The notes beneath the pieces are model-generated. The model saw only the letters and a list, made by a program, of their open reading frames with translations, had not been told where the DNA came from and did no database searches. A stretch of DNA of 64,000 nucleotides from NORP110 sp051251595 (GTDB lineage Bacteria; Pseudomonadota; Alphaproteobacteria; Rhodobacterales; Rhodobacteraceae), in contig JBPOFA010000004.1 of assembly GCA_051251595.1 (NCBI GenBank), positions 186,001 through 250,000 of the forward strand, read 5' to 3'. The translations under genes were made by a program, and so were the position numbers. Positions 9,266-17,824 of the stretch are shown piece by piece; the first letter of the stretch is position 1; each line of letters opens with the position of its first letter.

Positions 9266-10135
9266 TCACTGGGGCGGCGCGTTCAGGGTGACGTCAATGA
9301 AAGACCGGATCATCGGGGTGTGTTCGCGGTCTTTCAGATAGGCCAGGAAATACCGGGTTTCGATATGTGCATCCACAATCGGGATCGTTTTCAGATTTGG
9401 ATGTGGCACAAATTCAAAATCCGCCACAAACCCGATCCCCAGCCCTTGTTCCACGGCCTTCCAGATCCCCTCTCTGCTGCCCAGTTCCAGCACGGGGTCG
9501 ATTGAAATTCCTTTTGCGGACAATTCATTTTCAACGGCGATCCGGGTGGTCGATCCAGCTTCGCGGCGGACGACTTTTTGCCCGGCCAGTTCTTTCAGTT
9601 TGATCCCGTCGCGGTGAAAAAACGGATGTTGAGAATTGGCGAAGACGACAACCTGGTGGGTGCTGTATTGTTGCGTGATCACTTTTGAATCCGACGGCAC
9701 CTCTGCGATGATTCCAATGTCGGATTGAAAGGCCAGGATGCGATCAAAGCAATGCTGAGAGTTGCCAAAGCTGACCTCGACATCGACGTTCGGAAATTGA
9801 GCCTTGAAGGCGATGATCATGTCGGTGGCGTGAAACGGCCCGACGGCGGCGATGTTGATTGTGCCAGAGTGAAACCCCCGAAAAGATTCCAGCAATCCTT
9901 CGGCATCTGCTTCGGCCTGATGCAGTCGCGTCGTGATGTCGAAAAGGTCCTGCCCGGCAGGGGTAAGGGTCACACCCCGCCCTGATCGTTTGAACAGGGT
10001 CACGTTGTAGCGTTGTTCCAGCATCTTGACTTGGCTGGACAGGGTCGGTTGGCTGATGTTCAGGTCCTTGGCCGCTGCGGTAAACCCAGAGGATTTGGCG
10101 ACAGCATGAAAGGATCGGAGTTCAGATTTCAACAT
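9266..10135 (-). CDS. LysR-family regulator, probable regulator of the phosphonate operon
   Basis: A 289-residue LysR-type protein. The winged helix-turn-helix is at about residues 1-60 (FTAAAKDLNISQPTLSSQVKM) and a type-2 periplasmic-binding-like effector domain is at about 90-285. It is divergent from the alcohol dehydrogenase/phnA/phnY genes across a 107-base promoter gap, the usual layout for a LysR protein and its target. LysR regulators adjoin phnA in several bacteria that degrade 2-aminoethylphosphonate. The effector is probably a pathway phosphonate (inference). It ends directly against the esterase gene on the other strand. Confidence 0.88.
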   Translation of the reverse strand: MLKSELRSFHAVAKSSGFTAAAKDLNISQPTLSSQVKMLEQRYNVTLFKRSGRGVTLTPAGQDLFDITTRLHQAEADAEGLLESFRGFHSGTINIAAVGPFHATDMIIAFKAQFPNVDVEVSFGNSQHCFDRILAFQSDIGIIAEVPSDSKVITQQYSTHQVVVFANSQHPFFHRDGIKLKELAGQKVVRREAGSTTRIAVENELSAKGISIDPVLELGSREGIWKAVEQGLGIGFVADFEFVPHPNLKTIPIVDAHIETRYFLAYLKDREHTPMIRSFIDVTLNAPPQ

Positions 10136-10242
10136 AGGCTGAGACTATAGAAGTAATTTAAACAATCAATTAGACAAATAGTAAAAATCGACACATTGTG
10201 CCGGAAATGACGGCAAGGGGCCTGCCCCCAAAGAGGCAATGC
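10136..10242. promoter_or_regulatory. Divergent promoter region, LysR / phosphonate operon
   Basis: AT-rich 107-base gap between the LysR start and the alcohol dehydrogenase ATG at 10243. It contains AT-rich runs around 10145-10190 that could hold LysR T-N11-A sites, but no single box is clear enough to name. It should carry both divergent promoters. Confidence 0.5.
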
Positions 10243-11361
10243 ATGTGGACCTATAGAAACCCGGTCAGCGTTCATTTCGGATTGGAACAGTTTAACCTGT
10301 TGCCAGACCTGATAGGCAACAGGTCCTATGCGTTGGTCACCTATCCCGATCCCCCTTTTGCAGAGCTGACAGACCGTTTGGCCGCGGTCGCCGGCGCTCC
10401 GGTCGTTGTGGTGGATGACGTTGCCCCGAATCCCGATTACGTCCTTTTGGCCCAGCAATGTCAGCGCCTCGCTGGCACGGCCCGACCCGTTGAGGTGATT
10501 GTTGCCCTTGGTGGCGGGTCTGTCATTGATTCCGCAAAGGTCTTTGCGGCTGCGAATGGTGATTTTTCGGTCGTTCAGAGGTTTTTGGAAACCAAACAGG
10601 GTGGCGAAGATTTGTCTGCGATTCCGATAATTGCGGTTCCCACGACCGCAGGAACAGGAAGCGAGGTGACCTGTTGGGCCACGGTCTGGAAGGAAGAGAC
10701 CGGACAAAAATATTCGTTGGCTCGGGACGCCTTGTATCCCGAAGCTGCCGTGATCGATCCTGCGCTGATGCTGGCAAAGCCCTATGGCCTGACCCTTGCG
10801 ACAGGGTTGGATGCGCTGTCGCATGCGTTGGAAAGTATCTGGAACGTGAACGCCAATCCGGTGTCCGCGCGGCATGCAGTGTTCGCGGCCAAAAAGATAT
10901 TGGCCACGTTGCCCGATCTGTTGCAGAACCTTGATGATGTTGACTTGCGCAGCCAACAGGCAGAGGCCTCGCTTGCGGCGGGGCTGGCGTTTTCGAACAC
11001 GAAGACCGCCATCGCGCATAACTTGTCCTACCCGATTACACTTGGCTGGGGCGTGCAGCATGGCATTGCCTGTTCCTTCACGTTGCCAACCATTTTGCGG
11101 TCTGTCCGCGACCTTGACGGGTTTCGCGGCGCTGCCCTGGCAGAGGTCTTTGGCCCGGATCTGATGCGCGGTGCGGATGTGTTGGCACAGACCTTGTCGG
11201 ATATGGGGGTCGGTTTGAAGTTTTCCGATCATGGTGTCGGACCGGATGAGAGCCTAACCATCGTCGACGACGCCTTTGCTGGCGAACGTGGTCGGAACTT
11301 TATCGGACACAAACACGACTTTTTGAACGCGGCCCGGGATGGCGGGGTGCTCTCTGCTTGA
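10243..11361 (+). CDS. Iron-containing alcohol dehydrogenase, probable phosphonoacetaldehyde reductase / hydroxyethylphosphonate dehydrogenase
   Basis: A 372-residue group III alcohol dehydrogenase. The NAD(P) loop is GGGSVIDSAK and the metal ligands are Asp190, His194, His259 and His273, matching the family pattern. I chose the ATG at 10243; an in-frame GTG at 10198 would add 15 residues with no family support. It heads a run with phosphonoacetate hydrolase and phosphonoacetaldehyde dehydrogenase. Fe-ADH proteins related to PhpC interconvert phosphonoacetaldehyde and 2-hydroxyethylphosphonate. In this catabolic context it probably oxidises 2-hydroxyethylphosphonate to phosphonoacetaldehyde (inference). 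No PhnW aminotransferase is present in the window. Confidence 0.8.
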   Translation: MWTYRNPVSVHFGLEQFNLLPDLIGNRSYALVTYPDPPFAELTDRLAAVAGAPVVVVDDVAPNPDYVLLAQQCQRLAGTARPVEVIVALGGGSVIDSAKVFAAANGDFSVVQRFLETKQGGEDLSAIPIIAVPTTAGTGSEVTCWATVWKEETGQKYSLARDALYPEAAVIDPALMLAKPYGLTLATGLDALSHALESIWNVNANPVSARHAVFAAKKILATLPDLLQNLDDVDLRSQQAEASLAAGLAFSNTKTAIAHNLSYPITLGWGVQHGIACSFTLPTILRSVRDLDGFRGAALAEVFGPDLMRGADVLAQTLSDMGVGLKFSDHGVGPDESLTIVDDAFAGERGRNFIGHKHDFLNAARDGGVLSA

Positions 11362-11453
11362 ACGCGGCTATTTAAGACAGGGCGAACACCAGCCCAGAGC
11401 GCGATTTGCGCGGGTTCCGAAATGAACCGCGCCTCTTAGAAACAAGGACCAAG

Positions 11454-12701
11454 ATGATGACAATGCAAAGCCCAGTTGAAGCAAACGGACGCAGCTACCC
11501 GGTGCCAAAAGTGCCCGCAATTGCGATCTGTCTGGATGGGTGCGAACCTGAATATCTGGAAAAAGCGATTGCCGACGGGCTGATGCCAACCTTGAAAAGG
11601 ATGCGCGAAACCGGGACTGATCGTTTGGCGCATTCTGTGATCCCGTCTTTTACGAACCCCAACAACCTGTCGATTGCAACCGGACGTCCGCCGATCGTGC
11701 ATGGCATCTGTGGCAACTACCTGTATGAGCCGGAAACCGGTGAAGAAGTCATGATGAATGACGTTCGGTTCCTGCGTGCGCCAACGATCTTTAACAAATT
11801 TTACCAAGCCGGTGCGCGGGTGGCTATTGTGACGGCCAAGGACAAACTGCGCGCGCTTTTGGGGGCTGGGTTGTCATTTGATGAAGATCGCGCTTTGTGT
11901 TTTTCCGCTGAAAAATCAGATACATCGACCGTTGCCGAACATGGCATGGACGCGGCCAGCACATGGTTGGGCTTTCCACAGCCAGAGGTTTATTCCGCAG
12001 AGCTGTCAGAATTTGTTTTTGCCGCTGGCGTGAAGCTGCTGCAAGAATGGAAGCCCGATGTCATGTATTTGACAACCACGGATTACGTGCAGCACAAATA
12101 CGCCCCCGATGACGCGCAGGCCAAATCGTTCTACGAAATGTTCGACAAATACCTGACCCAACTCGATGCGCTTGGGGCGGCGATTGTTGTGACGGCCGAC
12201 CATGGCATGAAGCCAAAGCACAATGCGGATGGGTCGCCTTCGGTTGTTTACGTGCAGGATCTGCTCGACGAATGGCTGGGAGAGGCTGCGGCGCGTTTGA
12301 TCCTGCCGATCACCGATCCTTATGTGGTGCATCACGGCGCACTTGGCTCGTTCGCCACGGCCTATTTGCCAGAGGGCGAGGATCAGGACGACATCGTCGC
12401 GCGGCTCAAGGCGACACCGGGTATCACCCATGTCCTGACCAAAGCCGAAGCCATCGAGGAATTTGAGCTTCCCGGGGATCGGATCGGGGATTTGGTTTTG
12501 GTGTCTGGCGAAAACATCTGCATCGGCACCTCGGAGCATCGGCATGATCTTGCGGCTTTAAACGAACCGCTGCGCAGCCATGGTGGGCTGACCGAACAGG
12601 TCGTTCCTTTCATCGTGAACCGCGTCATCGATCTGCCAAGCAAACCAGAGCTGCGGAATTTTGATGCGTTCTTTTACGCAACAACCGCTGCCGCTCTTTA
12701 G
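11454..12701 (+). CDS. phnA: Phosphonoacetate hydrolase
   Basis: A 415-residue alkaline-phosphatase-superfamily enzyme that cleaves phosphonoacetate to acetate and phosphate using two zinc ions. Conserved ligands and nucleophile are all visible: Asp28 (CLDGCEP), Thr67 (SFTNPNN), Asp210 and His214 (TTDYVQHKY), Asp249-His250 (TADHGMK) and His376 (RSHGGL). As I recall the Sinorhizobium meliloti enzyme, these fall one position before its numbered residues. The ATG at 11454 has AAGGA eight bases upstream; an in-frame TTG at 11406 lacks support. It lies between the alcohol dehydrogenase and the aldehyde dehydrogenase. Confidence 0.95.
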   Translation: MMTMQSPVEANGRSYPVPKVPAIAICLDGCEPEYLEKAIADGLMPTLKRMRETGTDRLAHSVIPSFTNPNNLSIATGRPPIVHGICGNYLYEPETGEEVMMNDVRFLRAPTIFNKFYQAGARVAIVTAKDKLRALLGAGLSFDEDRALCFSAEKSDTSTVAEHGMDAASTWLGFPQPEVYSAELSEFVFAAGVKLLQEWKPDVMYLTTTDYVQHKYAPDDAQAKSFYEMFDKYLTQLDALGAAIVVTADHGMKPKHNADGSPSVVYVQDLLDEWLGEAAARLILPITDPYVVHHGALGSFATAYLPEGEDQDDIVARLKATPGITHVLTKAEAIEEFELPGDRIGDLVLVSGENICIGTSEHRHDLAALNEPLRSHGGLTEQVVPFIVNRVIDLPSKPELRNFDAFFYATTAAAL

Positions 12702-12718
12702 GCCATGAGGTGCAAACC

Positions 12719-14170
12719 ATGAGCAACAAGACAGAAATCCGGCATGAGGGCATGCGCATCGGCGGCGAGGTTGTTTTCACAGATGACGTCGTAGAGGTGT
12801 TGTACCCTTACACTGAAGAAGTCATTGGCACCGTGCCCGCAGGGCAGGCCGAACATGCCCGGCGCGCGTTTGAGATTGCCGCGGCCTACAAGCCCAGCCT
12901 GACGCGGTATGAGCGGCAACAAATCCTGTTTCGTGCAGGCGAGCTGATCAAAGAGCGCCGCGAAGATCTGGCGCATTGGCTGACGCTGGAGCTGGGCATC
13001 TGCCAGCAGCACGCTTTGTATGAAACCGGGCGGGCCTATGACGTTTTCACCTTGGCCGGACAGATGGCCATTCTTGATGACGGTCAGGTCTTTTCCTGTG
13101 ATCTGACCCCACAAGGGAAAGAGCGCAAGATTTACACGATGCGCGAACCGGTGCGTGCCATTTCAGCGATCACGCCGTTTAACCATCCGCTGAACATGGT
13201 TAGCCACAAGATTGCCCCCGCGATCGCAACCAACAATTGCGTGGTGTGCAAACCGACAGAATTGACCCCGCTCACCGCGATTGCTTTGGCCGACATCCTT
13301 TATGAGGCCGGTTTGCCGCCAGAGATGTTTCAGATCGTCACCGGTTGGCCGCAGGACATTGGGGATGAAATGATCACCAATGACAACATCGATATCATTA
13401 CCTTTACCGGTGGTGTTCCGGTCGGCAAGATGATTGCGCAAAAGGCTGGCTATAAACGCACAGCATTGGAGCTGGGTGGCAATGACCCACTGATCATCTG
13501 CAATGACCTTAGCGATGAAGATCTGGAAAAAGCCGCGACAATTGCCGTGGCCGGTGCCACAGGAAATTCGGGTCAGCGGTGTACAGCGGTAAAGCGCATA
13601 CTGGTGCAAAACTCTGTTGCTGACCGGTTTGTCCCAATGGTCTTGGCCAAGGCCAAAGCGATCAAATTCGGGGACCCGATGGACCCGGATACGCAGCTGG
13701 GTTGTGTCGTTCATGCCAAGGCGGCCGAGGTGTTTGAAAATCGTGTCTATGACGCCGAAAAACAGGGCGCAAAGATCCTGTACCATCCGGGTCGCCAAGG
13801 TGCGTTGTTGCCCCCAATTGTGGTGGACTACGTCCCTCATGAAAGCGAGCTGGTCATGGAAGAAACCTTTGGCCCGATCGTTCCCATTGTCCGGGTTCCG
13901 GACGATGACGCAGAGGTCATGGCGATCTCAAACAGCACGGATTTCGGACTGTCATCCGGGGTGTGTACGAATGATCTGAACCGGGCCATCGCCTATATCA
14001 ACGGTTTGGATGTGGGCACGTGCAACATCTGGGAGCAACCCGGCTATCGCATCGAAATGTCGCCCTTTGGCGGCATCAAGGATAGCGGGAACGCTGTCAA
14101 AGAGGGCGTACTTGAGGCGATGAAGTTCTTTACGAATGTTAAAACCTATTCGTTGCCTTGGCCAAAATGA
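12719..14170 (+). CDS. phnY: Phosphonoacetaldehyde dehydrogenase
   Basis: A 483-residue aldehyde dehydrogenase that oxidises phosphonoacetaldehyde to phosphonoacetate with NAD. Catalytic Cys288 is in GNSGQRCTAVKRI and the general base Glu251 is in ALELGGNDPL. The position beside phnA, which consumes the product, makes the specific assignment strong. The ATG at 12719 is preceded by GAGG; an in-frame GTG at 12710 is a weaker alternative. The gene starts 17 bases after phnA, so the two are co-transcribed. A clear terminator follows the stop, ending the phosphonate operon before the Na/Pi transporter. Confidence 0.93.
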   Translation: MSNKTEIRHEGMRIGGEVVFTDDVVEVLYPYTEEVIGTVPAGQAEHARRAFEIAAAYKPSLTRYERQQILFRAGELIKERREDLAHWLTLELGICQQHALYETGRAYDVFTLAGQMAILDDGQVFSCDLTPQGKERKIYTMREPVRAISAITPFNHPLNMVSHKIAPAIATNNCVVCKPTELTPLTAIALADILYEAGLPPEMFQIVTGWPQDIGDEMITNDNIDIITFTGGVPVGKMIAQKAGYKRTALELGGNDPLIICNDLSDEDLEKAATIAVAGATGNSGQRCTAVKRILVQNSVADRFVPMVLAKAKAIKFGDPMDPDTQLGCVVHAKAAEVFENRVYDAEKQGAKILYHPGRQGALLPPIVVDYVPHESELVMEETFGPIVPIVRVPDDDAEVMAISNSTDFGLSSGVCTNDLNRAIAYINGLDVGTCNIWEQPGYRIEMSPFGGIKDSGNAVKEGVLEAMKFFTNVKTYSLPWPK

Positions 14171-14176
14171 CAATGG

Positions 14177-14202
14177 CCGACCAGCATGTCTGGTCGGTTT
14201 TT
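14177..14202 (+). terminator. Rho-independent terminator after phnY
   Basis: CCGACCAG at 14177-14184 pairs perfectly with CTGGTCGG at 14190-14197 across a 5-base loop, followed by TTTTT. It lies seven bases after the phnY stop. Confidence 0.9.
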
Positions 14203-14317
14203 CGCCCCACATAAAAGGCCAAATTTGCGCGTTCTTTACTAAAATTTGACCTTCCTGAAATTAAAACGCAGCATGTGAGACAGCTAAGGCCCTGAACGAG
14301 CGGACAAAAATTAACCG

Positions 14318-15994
14318 ATGGAAATCATCGCATTCATAACGCACCTGGCAGGCGCAACCATGTTGTTGCTGTTTTCGGTGCGGCTGGTCCGTACGGGGAT
14401 TGAACGTGCGCATGGCGCGTCGTTTCAGCGCTTGATGGTTGGTCAGAAAAACCTCGCCGGTGCGGGGACATTGGGCATTGTCTTGGCGATTGTGCTGCAA
14501 AGCTCTGCTGCCGTTGCGCTTTTGTCGTCCGGTTTCCTTGCCTCTGGCATGTTGAGTTTTGCGGTTGCGATGGCGATCATGCTTGGCGGTGACTTCGGGT
14601 CTGCTCTGGTTGTGCAGATCCTGTCCTTCTCTGTCGAATGGATCATCGCCCCGCTTTTGGCTGTTGGTGGCTGGCTTGCGGTTAAGTCGGAAAACCGAAA
14701 GCTGCGCCAATATGGCCGCGTGATTATGGGCGTCGCCCTTATCCTTGTGGCGCTTGGATTTTTGCGCGAAACGGTGGCGCCCGTTCGCAACAGCAGCTTT
14801 CTGCCTTTTATCGCTGACTATCTGCAAAACGATATCCTGACGACATTCATCGTCGGTGCGGTTTTCACCTTTGTGATGCATTCAAGTGTGGCTGCAATTC
14901 TGGTCATTGCGGCCCTTGTGCAGGTTCAGGCGATCCCGTTTCAGGTTGGCGTATCTTTGGTGGTTGGTGCGAATTTCGGGGCAGGGTTTATCCCGGTGTG
15001 GCTGACCCGCGGCATGGCGATAGAGGCACGACGGCTGGTCTATTCCAACCTAATCGTACGCGGCTCATTGGCGTTGATGGCCCTGGCGGGCTTGGCCTAT
15101 TTCGGCGGCTTGCCGGTGTCGACGGCAACCGGTGCACAAGGCTTGATTTTGGCGCATGTCGGTTTCAATTTTTGTATGTTGGTGCTGGTGCTGCCATTCT
15201 GTCGCCCGATTGGACGGGCTATGGAAATGTTGCTGCCCGATCCGCCGACCGCCACCACAAGTGACAGTTTGAACGTCCATGTGTCTGCCTTGGATCCGAA
15301 TGTCATAGACAAACCCAAGCTTGCGATCACTTGTCTAAAGCAGGAATTGTTGTACATGCTCGGCCTGGTAGAGACGATGTTTCGCCCGATTTTTGATAAT
15401 TTCGTTGATGGCAGCCCAGAGGATTTGGGGGCGATCCGCAGCATGGATGAAGACGTGAATGCCTGTCTTGCCGATATCCGGACATTTGTCGCCTCTATCC
15501 CAAAACCTGAATATTCAAAGGCCGAAGCGCGCGAAGCTCGGGATTTTCTGGAATACGCAATCCGCCTGGAATCCGCAGGCGATGTTGTGGCCCCGCGTTT
15601 GACCTCTTTGGCGGCGCGTTACCAGGAAAGCGCCAGTAAATTTACCCCGGAAGGCCTGTCAGAGCTGGTCCGCATGCACGAAAACATTCTGGCAAATTTC
15701 AAACTCGCGGCGAATGTGTTGATTTCAAATGATCCAGAAAGTGCACGCCTGCTGAGCCTCGAAAAAACAGAAGTGAAAAGGGTAGAGCGTCAGAGCAGAA
15801 AACGTCACTTAAAGCGGCTTCAGAATGGTGCTTCCGAAAGCTTTGGAACAAGCGATATTCACCTGGAAACTTTGCGGGCCATGCGCGAATTCAACGGGCA
15901 TATTTCTGCGATTGCCTATCCGATCCTCTACAAAACGGGGCAGTTGTTAGAGACGCGGCTGATCAACGATCTGTCGGAACAAGTTGAAATCTAG
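14318..15994 (+). CDS. Na/Pi cotransporter family protein with PhoU-like C-terminus
   Basis: A 558-residue inner-membrane protein. The N-terminal half (about 1-310) is the Na_Pi_cotrans region with two inverted repeats, each bearing a paired-serine motif (Q61-S62-S63 in VLQSSAAVAL and S189-S190 in VMHSSVAAIL). The C-terminal 200 residues are charged helices of the PhoU type. Related NptA/YjbB proteins move phosphate, and some are thought to export excess phosphate. It lies directly after the phosphonate operon, where PhnA releases phosphate, so a role in phosphate balance is plausible. The start has no strong ribosome-binding site, and the terminator upstream implies its own promoter. Confidence 0.88.
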   Translation: MEIIAFITHLAGATMLLLFSVRLVRTGIERAHGASFQRLMVGQKNLAGAGTLGIVLAIVLQSSAAVALLSSGFLASGMLSFAVAMAIMLGGDFGSALVVQILSFSVEWIIAPLLAVGGWLAVKSENRKLRQYGRVIMGVALILVALGFLRETVAPVRNSSFLPFIADYLQNDILTTFIVGAVFTFVMHSSVAAILVIAALVQVQAIPFQVGVSLVVGANFGAGFIPVWLTRGMAIEARRLVYSNLIVRGSLALMALAGLAYFGGLPVSTATGAQGLILAHVGFNFCMLVLVLPFCRPIGRAMEMLLPDPPTATTSDSLNVHVSALDPNVIDKPKLAITCLKQELLYMLGLVETMFRPIFDNFVDGSPEDLGAIRSMDEDVNACLADIRTFVASIPKPEYSKAEAREARDFLEYAIRLESAGDVVAPRLTSLAARYQESASKFTPEGLSELVRMHENILANFKLAANVLISNDPESARLLSLEKTEVKRVERQSRKRHLKRLQNGASESFGTSDIHLETLRAMREFNGHISAIAYPILYKTGQLLETRLINDLSEQVEI

Positions 15995-15996
15995 GG

Positions 15997-17610
15997 TCAG
16001 GCATGGCTGATCGGCGTCATTCCCGGCGAAGATATGCGTTCAAAGCCCGCGCCGTCGAAGCGCAACTGTTCATTGGGTTGAACATTGATTTCAATATCGA
16101 CCTGAGCTGTTGAAAACTGCCCAGATACGCCGCCTGCCTGCATCCCGATGATCTCTCGAATTTCGCCGGCCCTGTCCGTTACGACGCGCAGCCCTGCGGG
16201 GGCTTGGTACAGCATCTGACCGTCACGAAAAGCGGTTGTCTGGTTGGACGTGTTTTTGAGCGTAAACTCTGCGCCGTCCACAATGCGGGAATAGCGCGTC
16301 TCTATGTCCTTTACGCGATGCTCGATGGATTTCGGAACGAGGCCAGTGAACCACAGGTGGTTGTCAGGCCGAGGAAGGATTCCGCACAGACGTTCGACAA
16401 AATCCAGCAGGCACAGGATCGACGGGGAATAGCATTTGGTAAACCCTTGGGCGCCGGTTTTTGGATCAAGCGTTTGCGGGGAGTCGTCAAATCCAAACAA
16501 GGCATGCAGGATGGGGTGTTCCACCCAGGTTAGTTCCGTGTGGCGGTCATGATGCTCAAACGCATGGGCGGCGCGGATAATCGACAAGAAATTGGTCGGC
16601 CCGCCCCAACTGTTTTGCGAAAAATTCGGATCAAAGCGCGGGTCGTCCATCGCGATAGAGGTGAACGGAAAGCGCGCAAAGAACTTGCGAGTGTTCAACA
16701 GATAGTTTCGCAGCATGCGGTCAAAGAACGCGTTATCCCCAATCTCGCAGGCCAGCACGCGCAGCAGGATGTCAGATTGAACGCGCACAAAGTTGTCATT
16801 GCGATCCCGGTCGTAAAAGAAATCATCGTCATCGCAATAGCAGTGTCTGAACACCGCGTCTTGGGATGCCCTGGCCTGGGACTGCCAGTCATTTTCGATA
16901 TCCAATTCTTTGGCGATCTTGCCCAGATAGCTGCGCTGGCACGCTACATTTGCGGTCAGATCCGGGGCGATGAACGGAAGGATCGGATTGGCTGGGTCGT
17001 ATTTGGCGGGATCGTTTTCAAAGGGGGAATCCGGGACATGCCAAAACCGGGGCGACGCATCGTGGCCGGTGTCGTAACAACAAAATGCTTCTACCCCGCC
17101 CGTGCCGCGTGTGTTCCGATGTTGGGACAGCCAGTGGTCATTGGCCACCATCGCCGTATACATATCCTTCAAAAAATTGCGGTTCTGGCCGTTCAATTTG
17201 TAGTGGTTCCAAACGGATCGCGCCAAAGGGGTCACAGTTTGGATCTGCGCGAATGCGGGGCCGTCTTTTGTGATTTTGTAAGGGAACAGCCCGTCTGTCC
17301 GCTGGCCTTTTGCAAAGGCTGAAAAGGTATTTTCAGCCACACTTGGCAAAAACCGCGACAGGATTTCGGCGTTGATCGTTCCCGTGCTTTCCAACCAACA
17401 ACCAAAATATGTGCCACCCTCTTGTAGGATCGGCGGGGTGTCATCCTGCGCCTTGATGCAAGACATCAGGTCTTTGATGGCCTTTTCATATTGCGTGACC
17501 ATTTTCGGATCAGAGGCCCAAAACCGAACGCCGGAGGCTTGCCATTCAGCCAGCACAGCCTGTTTCTGTTGGTCTAGCATGTGTGCGCCTTTCTCTACCT
17601 CGGCTTGCAT
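15997..17610 (-). CDS. MGH1-like / (alpha/alpha)6-barrel glycoside hydrolase-like protein
   Basis: A 537-residue protein without a signal peptide, resembling the six-hairpin toroid glucosidases annotated as MGH1-like (GH63-related). Recognisable are RTDGLFPYKITKDG, RFWHVPDSPFENDP, the NSWGGPTNFLSI segment and an alpha-helical repeat pattern, then a small C-terminal beta domain. I cannot fix the catalytic acids with confidence. Two starts are possible: 17610, or the ATG at 17580, which has AAAGG seven bases upstream. Its neighbours are glycogen genes, so a role in alpha-glucan or glucoside turnover is possible. It converges on the Na/Pi gene with a two-base gap. Confidence 0.65.
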   Translation of the reverse strand: MQAEVEKGAHMLDQQKQAVLAEWQASGVRFWASDPKMVTQYEKAIKDLMSCIKAQDDTPPILQEGGTYFGCWLESTGTINAEILSRFLPSVAENTFSAFAKGQRTDGLFPYKITKDGPAFAQIQTVTPLARSVWNHYKLNGQNRNFLKDMYTAMVANDHWLSQHRNTRGTGGVEAFCCYDTGHDASPRFWHVPDSPFENDPAKYDPANPILPFIAPDLTANVACQRSYLGKIAKELDIENDWQSQARASQDAVFRHCYCDDDDFFYDRDRNDNFVRVQSDILLRVLACEIGDNAFFDRMLRNYLLNTRKFFARFPFTSIAMDDPRFDPNFSQNSWGGPTNFLSIIRAAHAFEHHDRHTELTWVEHPILHALFGFDDSPQTLDPKTGAQGFTKCYSPSILCLLDFVERLCGILPRPDNHLWFTGLVPKSIEHRVKDIETRYSRIVDGAEFTLKNTSNQTTAFRDGQMLYQAPAGLRVVTDRAGEIREIIGMQAGGVSGQFSTAQVDIEINVQPNEQLRFDGAGFERISSPGMTPISHA

Positions 17611-17824
17611 GTTGTCTCTCGAATATCAGTTTTCCAAGGCGTGTGGTGCCCGGTAATTCTGAATGGGCTTGGACGGTTGAAATGGCGTTTCAACACATGA
17701 GAGGCAACGTGGAAAGCGGGGCAGAGAGTCACATGGCAATTTCAGTGTGAAACCGATTGAAATCTGATAGACGACGAGGTGTTTTAGCGCTGCGGCACAT
17801 GGTTGATTTAGGATTTATTTTCGA

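Noticed and set aside
10129..11232. Long open frame (about 367 codons) opposite the iron alcohol dehydrogenase
   Set aside because: All metal ligands of the dehydrogenase are on the plus strand; the antisense frame is cysteine- and arginine-rich without family features.
14203..14317. PhoB box before the Na/Pi gene, and CAAATTT/AAATTTG inverted repeat at 14220-14248
   Set aside because: No pair of CTGTCAT-like direct repeats is present; the AT-rich inverted repeat is too simple to call an operator.
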